IMG/VR virus record: IMGVR_UViG_3300042296_000620
Location: 1 to 37,682 of that record
DNA length: 37,682 bases
Strand: one strand, 5' to 3'
From: a virus
Shown piece after piece: positions 9,901 through 16,282 of this stretch (within the stretch, counting starts at the first letter, position 1; each line of letters opens with the position of its first letter). A model generated the notes under the pieces. It made no database searches. It worked only from the letters and a program-made list of their open reading frames with translations, and had not been told where the DNA came from. Made by a program: the position numbers and the translations under genes.

Positions 9901-12900
9901 GTTGACCTAATAGAAGAGAGCATTCTCTCGTCCAGTTTTGATACGCCTCTGCCTGAACGAATAGCGTTAATCTCTGTGTTACCAGGCATGGAAAGAGGGT
10001 TGTTTCTACTTGGCTGTACACCCATCATCATACGTGACATCTGCTGAATACCGTAGTGGGACTCTGACGCCCACTCGGTGTAAGCGCTTGACAGGTCTGG
10101 CATGAACTTGTCGCCAGGGATAGTAAATGTATAGTCACCAATCTCAAAATGCGTATGACCACGCTCGTCTCTCGTTGATTTGATAACCCGTGATGCTCTG
10201 TCGTCGGTTGAGCGTGAAGAAATGACGTTACCAAGCGTGTTGGATGAGCGCTTTATAACAGTGGCGCGAGCATGTTCAACTTTCTGCGTTCTAGACGCAA
10301 AACCACCACGCGTTTCCCAAGGAATATTGGTTATGTTGGTGTCAAACGGGTCACTGTGTTCACCGAGAACATACAGTAGTGCTGCTCTCAACTCTGGGGT
10401 GATGTATTCATCTCTGTAATCAGAGTCGGGTTGAGCCATTTGGATGTTGAGTTCAGCCCATGTTTCCTGTGGGTTCTTCTGTGCGTACTGACCAGCAAGT
10501 GTGGAAAAAGGAAGTGATGAGTCACCGAAAATGTCTGGGAAATCTGTCGCAAAGTCCTGCCAAACGTCTTGATTGATTCCTGGTTCGTAACCAAAGAACA
10601 TCGCCATTGGCTGAACCTGAGACATGTCATAGGGACTAACGCCATAGTTGACCATTATGTCTTCTACCTGCACACCAGCAGCGTTTGCAATAGTGGCGAT
10701 TCTTGTAATTCCTCTGGTGTATAGTTCTTGACCGTAGTCGTTCATTCTTTGTGTTATTTCTGCAACTTCTGGTGAATTAGGTCCATAAATAGCCTGAGCC
10801 TTGGTTACGGCTCTTCCCATAAAGTGAGAAAGATTGCTTACGTCGCGATGTGATTCTGGTACTGGGATAATTGACAAAGACCCAGGCGACAAGAACTCTT
10901 GTGCAAACTCAACACGGGCTTCTGCTTCGTCTCTTGAAAGGTCTGGGAAAAAGTATGCGTACCTGCTGTCTCTGTTGCCACCAAACCGATAAAGGTCTTT
11001 TTTGGTAACACCACCCCTTATGGCTACTTCATCTCGTATGTCTGGGACAATGGCAAGACCTTGTTTGGGACCGAAGAGACTAGAAAACCACCCATGAGCC
11101 CATTCGTGAATTATCGTTCCTTCAAGGCTTGTACCAAAGTTTGAAATAAGAAACCTTCCGTACTTATCTTTTTCAGGGAATGGACGGAGTTCCCCAGGAG
11201 TTTTACCAACACCCATAAGCACACGGCGTGTTCTTCCAAATTTTGGTGGTGGAGACTTTTGTGGGTCCCAAACACCACGCCATTCACGGTGATGCATGTT
11301 CATAACCATGAATAGGCTTCCTACGCAGTAACCCATAACGCCAGGGTTGGCGACAGAACCATCAAACAACGCCTGCATAACTTCTTGTTCTGCTGACAAG
11401 TTTGTGCTTGTGAACGGGTATGTCATGGCTTCAATTCTTGCGCCATTCATGGAACGGATAGGTATCGGCGTACCGTTCTCAAGAGCGTCTCTGTACTTAC
11501 GCACAGCGTTTCTATCTGTTGGAATCATGGGCAAAGAACCGAATCTGCGCACCTGCCATAAGAATTGTGGAGATTCGTCTAGCGCTTTCTCAATCCACTT
11601 CTCCATTTGAGATACACCCTCTGGTGAGAAGTCAAAGATGTCGGTATCTAACATCTTGGAAAGAATTGAGCGCATGGCTGCCATAGTCATTGTGTCTGGG
11701 TTTCTATTGCCAGCAAGGAGATTCATAAGCGCTAAGTTCACGGCGTCTTCTCTCGTGCGTGGAACAATTGCTTGCGCTATCTCTTTGGGTGTTGCGTCTT
11801 TCAGCCAGTTAGACCCATCAAGGGGTGATGGACTACTTCCGTCAAGCGCTGCTGCAAGGTCTCGTGTGCCGTCTTCGTTTCTCTTGATGCTTAGTGAGGC
11901 AAGACCCGTAGGTCTTTGCATCGCCTGCGTCAGGTCTACTTCTGTCGTTGTTTCCTCACGAGTTGGGAAGGTCACATGCATCTTTATGTCTTTTACCAAA
12001 GCAGGGCTGACACGAGCCATCTGTTCAGCATCACCACTGACCCATGCTGCGTACCCTTCAGCAAATGTTTCTGCTGGGTTTTGCTGTCCATACTGACTCA
12101 ATACATGAGGTGGACCGTTCTCCCAATCAAGCGCCCCACTGCTGTCTATCGCATCTCTTATTTCCTCAACTTGTAGCCAGCGTTTATCAGCAGCGTCGTA
12201 GTTGTATCCAGGGTTTTCTTTACGAAACTTCTTCCACTTTCTTTTCATACGCCACCCGTTGCCCTCGCCCCAACTCATGCGCCAATACCACATTGCTAAG
12301 TAACGAGTTTCCCTATCGGGGTGAAGGTTTGAGGACAAGTAGTTTACAAAGTGACCGAATTCGTGGAACAAAATACTTTCTGGTTTCCAGTTTCCGTTTG
12401 ACTCTAGATACCACTCTGTGCCAGCGAGTTTTTTACCTTTGCCTGCGCGCGCATCGTCAGGGTTTTCTAGAGGTGTTGGGTCTAGGGATAGTTTGTTCAT
12501 TGTGATAAACAATGCCCCAGTGCTACCGTTGAAGATTGCGCCAGGCACTACTTCACCCTTGGTTACGAATAGTGGTGGCATACCAAAGTCTCTTACGTGG
12601 CTTAAGAACTCAGGGCTGTTGTTCAGTGCCTCTGAAACCATGTTCCGTAAACCCATAAGGGCTTCCTCGGAGAAGTCAAATACTTCCTCTGGTTTTACTT
12701 CGCCTTTATAACGACGAGCCTTTCTAAGGACTCTGTTGTAATTGCCTGCCATTTTCTTATCAATGTGAAACTTCAAGCGTTTTAGTTCTAGGTTTACTTT
12801 TTCCGATGGGGTCATTCCCTCTGTATCAACATCAAAGTAGCCAGGACCTGATAAGTCAAACATCCACTGTGACCATGCTTCTAGTTCTTCGCGTGCTTTC

Positions 12901-14270
12901 TCTGGTGTGGATGGAACAACAGCATCAACAATGTCCTCTATTGACTTATCGTCAAACCACCTAGTGCCAGGGAGTGTTACAGAAGCGAATCCTTTGTCGG
13001 TGGTTTTTCTACCCGTGATGGTTCGGAGGATTTCTGTACTTCTATTATCAGTTCTTGGGTCCAAGATACTTTCAGTAAAAAGTTCAGCAACCATTTCTGA
13101 CGGTGAAGTTAGGGCGTACTTAGAGGGTGGCACTATTCCGTCAGGTTTGACATAATCCTCTATGTTGTATTCGTCATCTGGGTCTATGTCTGTATGACCA
13201 CTAGTGAGAAGGGTAGCCAAGTCATACCATTCTATTGGTAAGTCGTAACGATTTATGTTGTTTGGGTCGCTTAGCCAGTTCCACGGTGAGTTGTTTATGA
13301 CATACAACATCTCTCTGACCTTTGGGTCAGGGTGGTTGTAAGAAGCATAAGAGAACAGGTAGTGACCGTATTCGTGTATGAATGTGCTCACCATAAATTC
13401 GTCAGAAGCAAAGTCATCTGGCAATAAGTCAGATAGTTTGTCTATGTCGTCACCAAACAAACGAGACAACACGGAAGTATCCATACTGCCTTTGCCTCTC
13501 CTCTTGCCACCCGTGTATTCGTCTATTCCTTCTTTAGACAGGGTCATGAGCATGTGTTGCGTCATTGCTCCTGATACCTCAGGCTTATTCTTTCGTGTCA
13601 CCATTGGTGGTATGCCGAATCTATCTATCAGTTCTCTCATCTGAGGATTGTTATTGAGAGCATCTACTAACACCTTGCGAGTATTGGCTACCGTCTCTGG
13701 CGATAAGTCAACACCAAGCAACGATTGTCGTGTCTGTGAAAGAAGGTCGTCTACACTGGCATAGATTCTTGGTAGACCACGAGTGCTTGCGTGTATCGCA
13801 ATGTACGACAGTAGGTCGGCAGGGTTATCAGGTACTGCTACCTCTGCTATCTCCTCATTGGTCTTACCTACTGTCCAGTTCTGATAGTCATCTCCCCATC
13901 TACCCGTGGCACTTGCGAGCCCCCTTGCTAACGAGGCAATGTTGGACAATACGGCTGGTCTCTCAAAGGGCGTGCTGTCCTGTACAACACCATCGCCGTC
14001 ACCATCGTATGCGTTGGGGTCATACACTGCTTGCCCTCGTGCTATCTGACCGAGGTTAGAACCTAACGCCTTGACCTCTATGTCGCGTAACGGTTGCGAC
14101 TTTATGCGTCGCTTTGCGCGCGCTGATTCATCAGGGTCAATGTCGTAAGAGAAGGGCATTGATTCATTGTAGAACACGGCACAGTGGTGGTGCGTAGAGA
14201 CTGACGATTTCATCTCCGATACCCAAACCCACCGACCCAGAGTGGGTAATACATCGTGTCGTGCGTACAT
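3957..14270 (-). CDS. Giant modular polyprotein: three zincin modules, duplicated His-rich module, ART-like region, HipA/PI3K-like kinase
   Basis: About 3437 residues, over a quarter of the window. Residues about 80-107 carry DPNAYDGDGDG and VVQDSTPFERPA, shared with two capsid-operon proteins. GFAS or GLAS junctions near 120, 427, 787, 1321, 1698, 1829, 2303, 2631, 2994 and 3033 divide it. Zincin modules: HEYGH at 299-303, HEFGH at 636-640, HEWAH at 1055-1059, each with a later Glu motif (SPSEMVAELF, NPAETFAEGY, NPQETWAELN) suited as third zinc ligand. The 1322-1700 region (PLYHAV, later SSFSPN) weakly resembles an ADP-ribosyltransferase. Two homologous modules (about 2303-2630, 2631-2994) contain HDLWGH or HEAVGH followed by GRGFDRHGE. 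The C-terminus (about 3034-3437) has GIKFEAS, ANTDRNPNNF and PIDHGQ, like HipA/PI3-kinase catalytic loops. ATG 14270 lacks a clear Shine-Dalgarno; Met20 or Met38 are alternatives. No signal peptide. Polyprotein processing and virion packaging are inferred. Confidence 0.85.
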   Translation of the reverse strand: MYARHDVLPTLGRWVWVSEMKSSVSTHHHCAVFYNESMPFSYDIDPDESARAKRRIKSQPLRDIEVKALGSNLGQIARGQAVYDPNAYDGDGDGVVQDSTPFERPAVLSNIASLARGLASATGRWGDDYQNWTVGKTNEEIAEVAVPDNPADLLSYIAIHASTRGLPRIYASVDDLLSQTRQSLLGVDLSPETVANTRKVLVDALNNNPQMRELIDRFGIPPMVTRKNKPEVSGAMTQHMLMTLSKEGIDEYTGGKRRGKGSMDTSVLSRLFGDDIDKLSDLLPDDFASDEFMVSTFIHEYGHYLFSYASYNHPDPKVREMLYVINNSPWNWLSDPNNINRYDLPIEWYDLATLLTSGHTDIDPDDEYNIEDYVKPDGIVPPSKYALTSPSEMVAELFTESILDPRTDNRSTEILRTITGRKTTDKGFASVTLPGTRWFDDKSIEDIVDAVVPSTPEKAREELEAWSQWMFDLSGPGYFDVDTEGMTPSEKVNLELKRLKFHIDKKMAGNYNRVLRKARRYKGEVKPEEVFDFSEEALMGLRNMVSEALNNSPEFLSHVRDFGMPPLFVTKGEVVPGAIFNGSTGALFITMNKLSLDPTPLENPDDARAGKGKKLAGTEWYLESNGNWKPESILFHEFGHFVNYLSSNLHPDRETRYLAMWYWRMSWGEGNGWRMKRKWKKFRKENPGYNYDAADKRWLQVEEIRDAIDSSGALDWENGPPHVLSQYGQQNPAETFAEGYAAWVSGDAEQMARVSPALVKDIKMHVTFPTREETTTEVDLTQAMQRPTGLASLSIKRNEDGTRDLAAALDGSSPSPLDGSNWLKDATPKEIAQAIVPRTREDAVNLALMNLLAGNRNPDTMTMAAMRSILSKMLDTDIFDFSPEGVSQMEKWIEKALDESPQFLWQVRRFGSLPMIPTDRNAVRKYRDALENGTPIPIRSMNGARIEAMTYPFTSTNLSAEQEVMQALFDGSVANPGVMGYCVGSLFMVMNMHHREWRGVWDPQKSPPPKFGRTRRVLMGVGKTPGELRPFPEKDKYGRFLISNFGTSLEGTIIHEWAHGWFSSLFGPKQGLAIVPDIRDEVAIRGGVTKKDLYRFGGNRDSRYAYFFPDLSRDEAEARVEFAQEFLSPGSLSIIPVPESHRDVSNLSHFMGRAVTKAQAIYGPNSPEVAEITQRMNDYGQELYTRGITRIATIANAAGVQVEDIMVNYGVSPYDMSQVQPMAMFFGYEPGINQDVWQDFATDFPDIFGDSSLPFSTLAGQYAQKNPQETWAELNIQMAQPDSDYRDEYITPELRAALLYVLGEHSDPFDTNITNIPWETRGGFASRTQKVEHARATVIKRSSNTLGNVISSRSTDDRASRVIKSTRDERGHTHFEIGDYTFTIPGDKFMPDLSSAYTEWASESHYGIQQMSRMMMGVQPSRNNPLSMPGNTEINAIRSGRGVSKLDERMLSSIRSTASKTNRILDEIRDGDSYSSMPLYHAVNAVEQDSDILGASIGDTISMPLSSFSPNFFNPDMVTNRGSGDSSAVIKLSIGAKVMNSNLLENTNRNGEWRDVPIESITGGKFKVISKGERNGIPVIEIEHTDVFDTTSGEWMNVDPTDAMSSIRYEVLTDRGMKELEKLNKRRMVLKDGDPEYGNITEEMDTVAKDVVRSMFGGNTDPVLPVLGMSREDRIKFEEQMDFLSAIPVSSMDKRGLPGFASVSDANMAFSRRITPERRVAKSAIRMLQDNREYIADRMIPGTNREILDDVWVDKMLEKLNNGEITHADGMNIMNVIMDLISDRIKRDPSSRDATDGDVYHYQKLGKRLRRAMTAEVTTEETLNFSKASGFASSTINTDKRVTERFNPTVISTKADEGEWGEFETSRTIVQANVYEIDGEKVAFGIEERHGLDTTGINVIELNPYVITGLERGTPEGEEMALDWIYADTYLFETGSGYNHHNGTEISALLYAATKGDKEAEKQFKEYAEKGRALIAQKRQEEMDKERETFDGRLSDAGVRGAIKSLQTRIAAVRRKNTDGYYGGDISEQEIADAKVSPENLVLVRWSQFPPEYDDEGNLIIHPASKYLPVDRETIHFTLNHAVEEHMFWTEGDEGGYLITVPLQDVIDANGIESLDNLYAIDTYFTPKQGKGLKLPKAKVRKVEKGEDRKAITRELMETEYNTLGIAGGPHYAETSGFDDAVRLVARDLDIPPGTIHASQPHKQFEQFNNYTDGNGERNLAANENNQQPFTFSNTIATMERNALLAIADRQHAKWSGVNEGRVVNPKGSFVSVSRSRTRSDERLASLNNAEEIKVIDSIQKRIGFASRTDAVNPRGKTNEQIVEELELTENEKEVLSRLLPDYEELEALLVNPAITQEQRQRIIDSVRVRIEDGVPFITTDPHPLVVDEIPDKRDWSTVLAPSRESQLEIINFLEKVGERLEVTESIDFPYRTTAEPSPSVDETKLNIVGFSTWLMEKWRAIADRHPVPPGAESDGSSIYGGGYVPTGFTIYFKSLFNMNETAGILDFFGEEDFLNAHDLWGHAAIGRGFDRHGEWANMLAIFSMMDRWSEENDIPESAILRMKAKWFHGVEYSRFDNRFNVYWLENNTENAINRQFRMTRVLEGVATDDELRELIALLDTGRVHDSANSRGFASATRDERASIVANDIVRQSRRLVEMDLTDSGSETGAEIAKEMGLTGKAARIAKEAFQRTLESISNGTFRKYKMAKGVDEHKSRLLDSIRIVISADDVPMIMADPHPVFFRLLTDRRDWSKIEIPSNATINEFVKRLKEGNNPLYRRGIQQRTDENTGYQKFNKWAFEKLLPLINATERQEYGERTNPEELDLDDELMVLSGNESWASLYIGSLFDGESAIGNSLIEAFDALHEAVGHVAIGRGFDRHGEYANALAVLSLFRQPELQELLTKGEIQELLGKIMTDYLAGPIGLATREQSNVLEDALNAVNHDIKMSPTGELMQLITDYEGDLFELIDLLESEIDKTPALREDGSPLESRPTGFASISRLSLQDVKPEVRDEIAIADAVHLSPKKKTSKPAGFASRAVDFKQGTHNIEVIDNAPEADMFTADERGHTVQVFVPEGVEVINPRTGKKMVLDSPGASVAFVEDGGNLSEVPDAHAIEAILNNAENVPGERRSGWRFSKPDGRFEWLGGGGGAHGMMRIKDRRTNLIFGIKFEASFMAPEDDKYGEWTSPFPITETAVADAPEGIVNEVVGQAVLQALGFEPGATRVVKRSTRGAGDKNGGAALIVEFAQNRYNRIRYPDDYAPMTVRKESAIRMLLLDAILANTDRNPNNFLTSIQSDGTRVIIPIDHGQIMTSRVNKFDLKGGVSSQIGWNAVQYEKILEDMTRAELIAIMPSILADYRADIEQKKADIVKAMNQAVDKLISLHEDGEWPDMDYLGKLSEEYDNRLKAVFSRLDEVASMSDEDFLELFKYLKFGYK

Positions 14271-14428
14271 ACATTATTTATTTACTAAGAGAGTGTCGTG
14301 AATGTTCTAACGAGTTGTGTTATGACGGTTGTCAATAGCATTGTCGTTGTGGGGCGTGTTCGTTAGGCAGTATCACGAGGCGTTCACGAGGGCGTTCGCA
14401 CCTACCTCACGAGAATGATTAGGGAATG

Positions 14429-14451
14429 ACGAGAGAATGGACGAGAGAATG
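14429..14451 (+). repeat. Two 12-bp iterations of ACGAGAGAATGg
   Basis: ACGAGAGAATG occurs at 14429-14439 and again at 14441-14451, with related CACGAGAATG just upstream (about 14408). Same period as the next repeat block. Confidence 0.7.
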
Positions 14452-14457
14452 CTGTAT

Positions 14458-14490
14458 GTCGTACCCAGCGTCGTACCCAGCGTCGTACCG
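14458..14490 (+). repeat. Tandem 12-bp repeat GTCGTACCCAGC, about 2.8 copies
   Basis: Copies start at 14458, 14470 and 14482; the third is truncated and diverges after GTCGTACC. The period equals that of the neighbouring ACGAGAGAATG repeats, as expected of protein-binding iterons. Confidence 0.8.
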
Positions 14491-14526
14491 AGAGGGGTAT
14501 GCCCTATGCCTCGGGGGGTATGCCTC

Positions 14527-14542
14527 GTTAGGTGTGCCTAAC
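14527..14542. repeat. Perfect inverted repeat GTTAGG-TGTG-CCTAAC
   Basis: A 6-bp stem with a 4-base loop inside the non-coding region. No T-run follows, so it is not an ordinary terminator; a protein-binding or single-strand initiation hairpin is possible. Confidence 0.6.
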
Positions 14543-14568
14543 CGTTTCGTAAAGAGACTGTGTGTGCC

Positions 14569-14577
14569 TGTGGATAA
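14569..14577 (-). promoter_or_regulatory. Consensus DnaA box TTATCCACA
   Basis: The plus strand reads TGTGGATAA, the exact reverse complement of the bacterial DnaA-box consensus. It is the only perfect copy I noticed in this non-coding region. A single 9-mer can arise by chance, but its location among iterons supports a role. Confidence 0.55.
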
Positions 14578-14699
14578 AGGGGGTGTAAGGCGTGCCTATC
14601 GGTTTGTCCCCAGCCCCCTCAGCCCCGAAACTTTTTCCGAGGCGTCGCAGGCGTGGGGGGAGCAGTGCGGCAGTGAATGACTTTCCCCAATCTCTGGGA

Positions 14700-14711
14700 A
14701 GATTTATCTAA
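14700..14711. promoter_or_regulatory. Operator-like palindrome AGATTTATCTAA, copy 1
   Basis: AGAT-TT-ATCT is an inverted repeat. The same 12-mer recurs at 15249-15260, so the copies flank the nuclease gene (14719-15198) on both sides. This copy is just beyond the nuclease stop codon. Possibly a repressor site; function inferred only from symmetry and repetition. Confidence 0.35.
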
Positions 14712-14718
14712 GAATCCC

Positions 14719-15198
14719 CTACAAAGCGGTTAAGTGGTTCTTGTGCAACAACCTCGTGCGAGTTGGGTCGTAGTGTGCAGGTTCTGCGAGGTCCCAAGCG
14801 CTGTCATAGTCAAGCCAGCCCCATATGTCTACTTGTCGGAACTCAGGAGGCTCAGGGCGTGCTGCGAAGAGGACTAAGCCTTTGCCGAGTTGATGCTGGC
14901 GTACGGCTGTTGTTTCTCCTGTACGGACGCGCCTCACCTCTATGTTGCTCCCTACATCTGGAACATCCCTGTATCTGGCGTGTTCTGACTTGTGCCATAC
15001 ATGGCCGGACCAGTAACGGTTTGTTGCTTTTGCGACCGCCAATTCGCAAATCGCTGATGCGACCTGTGCAGTTCGGTCGTCTTCCATTAGTTCTTTTTTG
15101 TAGTGAGAAGCGTCGTTTTTGTCCCAGTTAGCGGCAAATCTCGCTATTCCGACATTACAAGCGTGTACATATTCCCAGGGTTCTAACGTAATAAGCAT
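14719..15198 (-). CDS. PD-(D/E)XK-like phage nuclease
   Basis: 159 residues. A helix with ASAICELAVAKATNRYW (Glu52) is followed by DVPDVGSNIEVRRVRT (Asp81, Glu87, then Arg89 where Lys is usual). The C-terminal part (GLVLFAARPEPPEFRQVD and WGWLDYDSAWDL) is recognisable from actinophage proteins of this kind. The Glu, Asp and E-x-R/K pattern on a helix and strand is that of the restriction-endonuclease-like fold, so a nuclease role in recombination, repair or host DNA breakdown is likely. ATG 15198 has no strong Shine-Dalgarno; AGGGGT lies about 10 bases upstream. It is a single minus-strand gene, divergent from the metallophosphoesterase. Substitution of the usual Lys makes catalytic activity less certain. 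Confidence 0.65.
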   Translation of the reverse strand: MLITLEPWEYVHACNVGIARFAANWDKNDASHYKKELMEDDRTAQVASAICELAVAKATNRYWSGHVWHKSEHARYRDVPDVGSNIEVRRVRTGETTAVRQHQLGKGLVLFAARPEPPEFRQVDIWGWLDYDSAWDLAEPAHYDPTRTRLLHKNHLTAL

Positions 15199-15276
15199 GA
15201 CGGCATGCTACCCCTATAAATATAAATATACGCTGTGTTGTTGCAGATAGATTTATCTAATGCTATGGTATTTAGC
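15199..15276. promoter_or_regulatory. A+T-rich divergent intergenic region with probable promoters
   Basis: This 78-base gap separates the minus-strand nuclease from the plus-strand metallophosphoesterase. It contains a run of TATAAATATAAATATA (about 15215-15230), which could supply -10 elements on both strands, and operator-like copy 2 just upstream of the plus-strand start. Exact promoters cannot be assigned. Confidence 0.4.
15249..15260. promoter_or_regulatory. Operator-like palindrome AGATTTATCTAA, copy 2
   Basis: Exact match to 14700-14711 and here part of a longer symmetric TAGAT-TT-ATCTA. It lies 17 bases upstream of ATG 15277, a position where a bound repressor would block the metallophosphoesterase operon. 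Confidence 0.4.
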
Positions 15277-15783
15277 ATGAATATTAGAACTTTTGTAGTA
15301 GCAGACACGCACTGGGGGCATGAAAGCGTTTGTCAATTTTCTACTAAACACGGCGACAAGTTGCGCCCCTGGGATAGTGCCGACGAGATGGACGAGATGA
15401 TGATTCAGTTGTGGAACGAAACTGTTCGTCCCAAAGATAAGGTCATCCATCTTGGGGATGTCGCAATGCGCAAAGAACATGTAAAAACAATGTCAAAACT
15501 TCATGGTAGGAAACTTCTTGTTAAGGGAAACCACGACTGTTTTGATTTGGCTACTTATGCACCGCATTTTTATGACATCGCAGGCGCTTTGTCTATTGAC
15601 CGCTTTATCCTGACACATATTCCTGTTTCTTCACATCAGAAGTACCGTTATAAGGGAAACATTCATGGTCATCTGCATTCTGAATCACTAAATGACCCTT
15701 GGTACCAGTGTGTTAGTGTTGAGCAGACAGATTTTAAACCAGTTCTTTTCGAGGAGGTGAAGGCGCGTTATAGCGTTTTGTAA
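15277..15783 (+). CDS. Calcineurin-like metallophosphoesterase
   Basis: 168 residues from ATG 15277. All family motifs are present in order: DTH (D10, H12), GD (D61), GNHD (84-87), a His in FILTHIPVS and GHLH (131-134). These bind two metal ions and hydrolyse phosphodiesters or phosphomonoesters. The small single-domain form resembles phage and bacterial YfcE/MJ0936-type phosphoesterases; the physiological substrate is unknown. The frame is open upstream to a GTG at 15235, but that extension would swallow the palindrome and looks unlike the family. ATG 15265 is another candidate; none of these starts has a strong Shine-Dalgarno. The stop overlaps the next ATG (TAATG), opening a chain of coupled small genes leading to thyX. 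Confidence 0.9.
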   Translation: MNIRTFVVADTHWGHESVCQFSTKHGDKLRPWDSADEMDEMMIQLWNETVRPKDKVIHLGDVAMRKEHVKTMSKLHGRKLLVKGNHDCFDLATYAPHFYDIAGALSIDRFILTHIPVSSHQKYRYKGNIHGHLHSESLNDPWYQCVSVEQTDFKPVLFEEVKARYSVL

Positions 15784-15959
15784 TGGACAAGATAACATTT
15801 AAATTTTGGCTAGATAGGTCCGGCGAACTAGAAGAAGACCGCAATAAGTGGAAAAATATTGCAAAGCGACTCGCTAATCCACTTCATGACCCTAATTGCG
15901 AATACGCAGTTCAGTGCTCTTATTGTGACGCCTTAAAGGCAGTTGAGGAACTTAGATGA
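15783..15959 (+). CDS. Small hypothetical protein with CxxC pair
   Basis: 58 residues, starting MDKITFKFWLDRSGELEEDR and ending with CEYAVQCSYCDALKAVEELR. Three Cys in the C-terminal third (C-x6-C-x2-C) could bind a metal. It is coupled at both ends: TAATG with the metallophosphoesterase stop and ATGA with the next start. That makes a real gene likely despite the short length. No family recognised. Confidence 0.6.
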   Translation: MDKITFKFWLDRSGELEEDRNKWKNIAKRLANPLHDPNCEYAVQCSYCDALKAVEELR

Positions 15960-16147
15960 ACGAAGAACATTCCTTTAAGCAGAAACCCAGAGATGTGGCA
16001 ACTCAGCAATACTTGATTGCCTACATTAGGGAACTTGAAGACAAGATTCGCGATTTGCAAAAGCGCATTCATGAGGCTGCTCATAAACTTGAGTCATCAC
16101 AGAATGAAAGAGAATACTGGCAGAATATTAATGCGAGACAGCAATAA
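15956..16147 (+). CDS. Small coiled-coil protein
   Basis: 63 residues. From about residue 17 onward it is a continuous charged helix (IAYIRELEDKIRDLQKRIHE then LESSQNEREYWQNIN) with heptad-like spacing of Ile/Leu, typical of a short dimeric coiled coil. It overlaps its upstream neighbour (ATGA) and its stop overlaps the following ATG (TAATG). Function unknown; small phage coiled coils often bind host proteins. Confidence 0.6.
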   Translation: MNEEHSFKQKPRDVATQQYLIAYIRELEDKIRDLQKRIHEAAHKLESSQNEREYWQNINARQQ

Positions 16148-16260
16148 TGGGAATTATTAGTATTGTTTCGGACCTTGAGTTCTTTTTTAAGTTATGGATA
16201 TACGGAACCCTTGCTTTCCACTACATAAATAAAAAATTGCTTTTGACTATTTCAGTTTGA
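16147..16260 (+). CDS. Very small hydrophobic protein
   Basis: 37 residues beginning MGIISIVSDLEFFFKLWIYG, mostly hydrophobic and aromatic, so it could sit in the membrane. The start is coupled to the preceding stop by TAATG. It ends 22 bases before thyX. The region is A+T-rich, so the frame may be fortuitous; the coupling is the main support. Confidence 0.4.
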   Translation: MGIISIVSDLEFFFKLWIYGTLAFHYINKKLLLTISV

Positions 16261-16282
16261 TTTAACCAAAGCAGGAGAAAAA

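Larger units (their letters stand above)
14271..14718. other. Non-coding G+C-rich repeat region, candidate replication origin
   Basis: About 450 bases between two minus-strand genes with no convincing gene. By eye it is clearly richer in G+C than its flanks. It holds two runs of 12-bp iterations (14429-14451 and 14458-14490), a perfect 6-bp inverted repeat (14527-14542), repeated GGTATGCC/TATGCC words (about 14496-14525) and a consensus DnaA box (14569-14577). A short open frame (14426-14680) is an artefact of the repeats. The combination of iterons, DnaA box and lack of coding suggests an origin. It must also contain the promoter of the giant gene, which I cannot place. Confidence 0.5.

Noticed and set aside
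14429-14490. Short repeats as a CRISPR array
   Set aside because: Repeats are 12 bp and directly adjacent, without spacers of constant length, and no cas genes are present.
14426-14680. 84-codon plus-strand frame in the non-coding region
   Set aside because: It is read through the 12-bp repeats, has no ribosome binding site and unnatural composition (repeated SYPA units); better explained as repeat structure.
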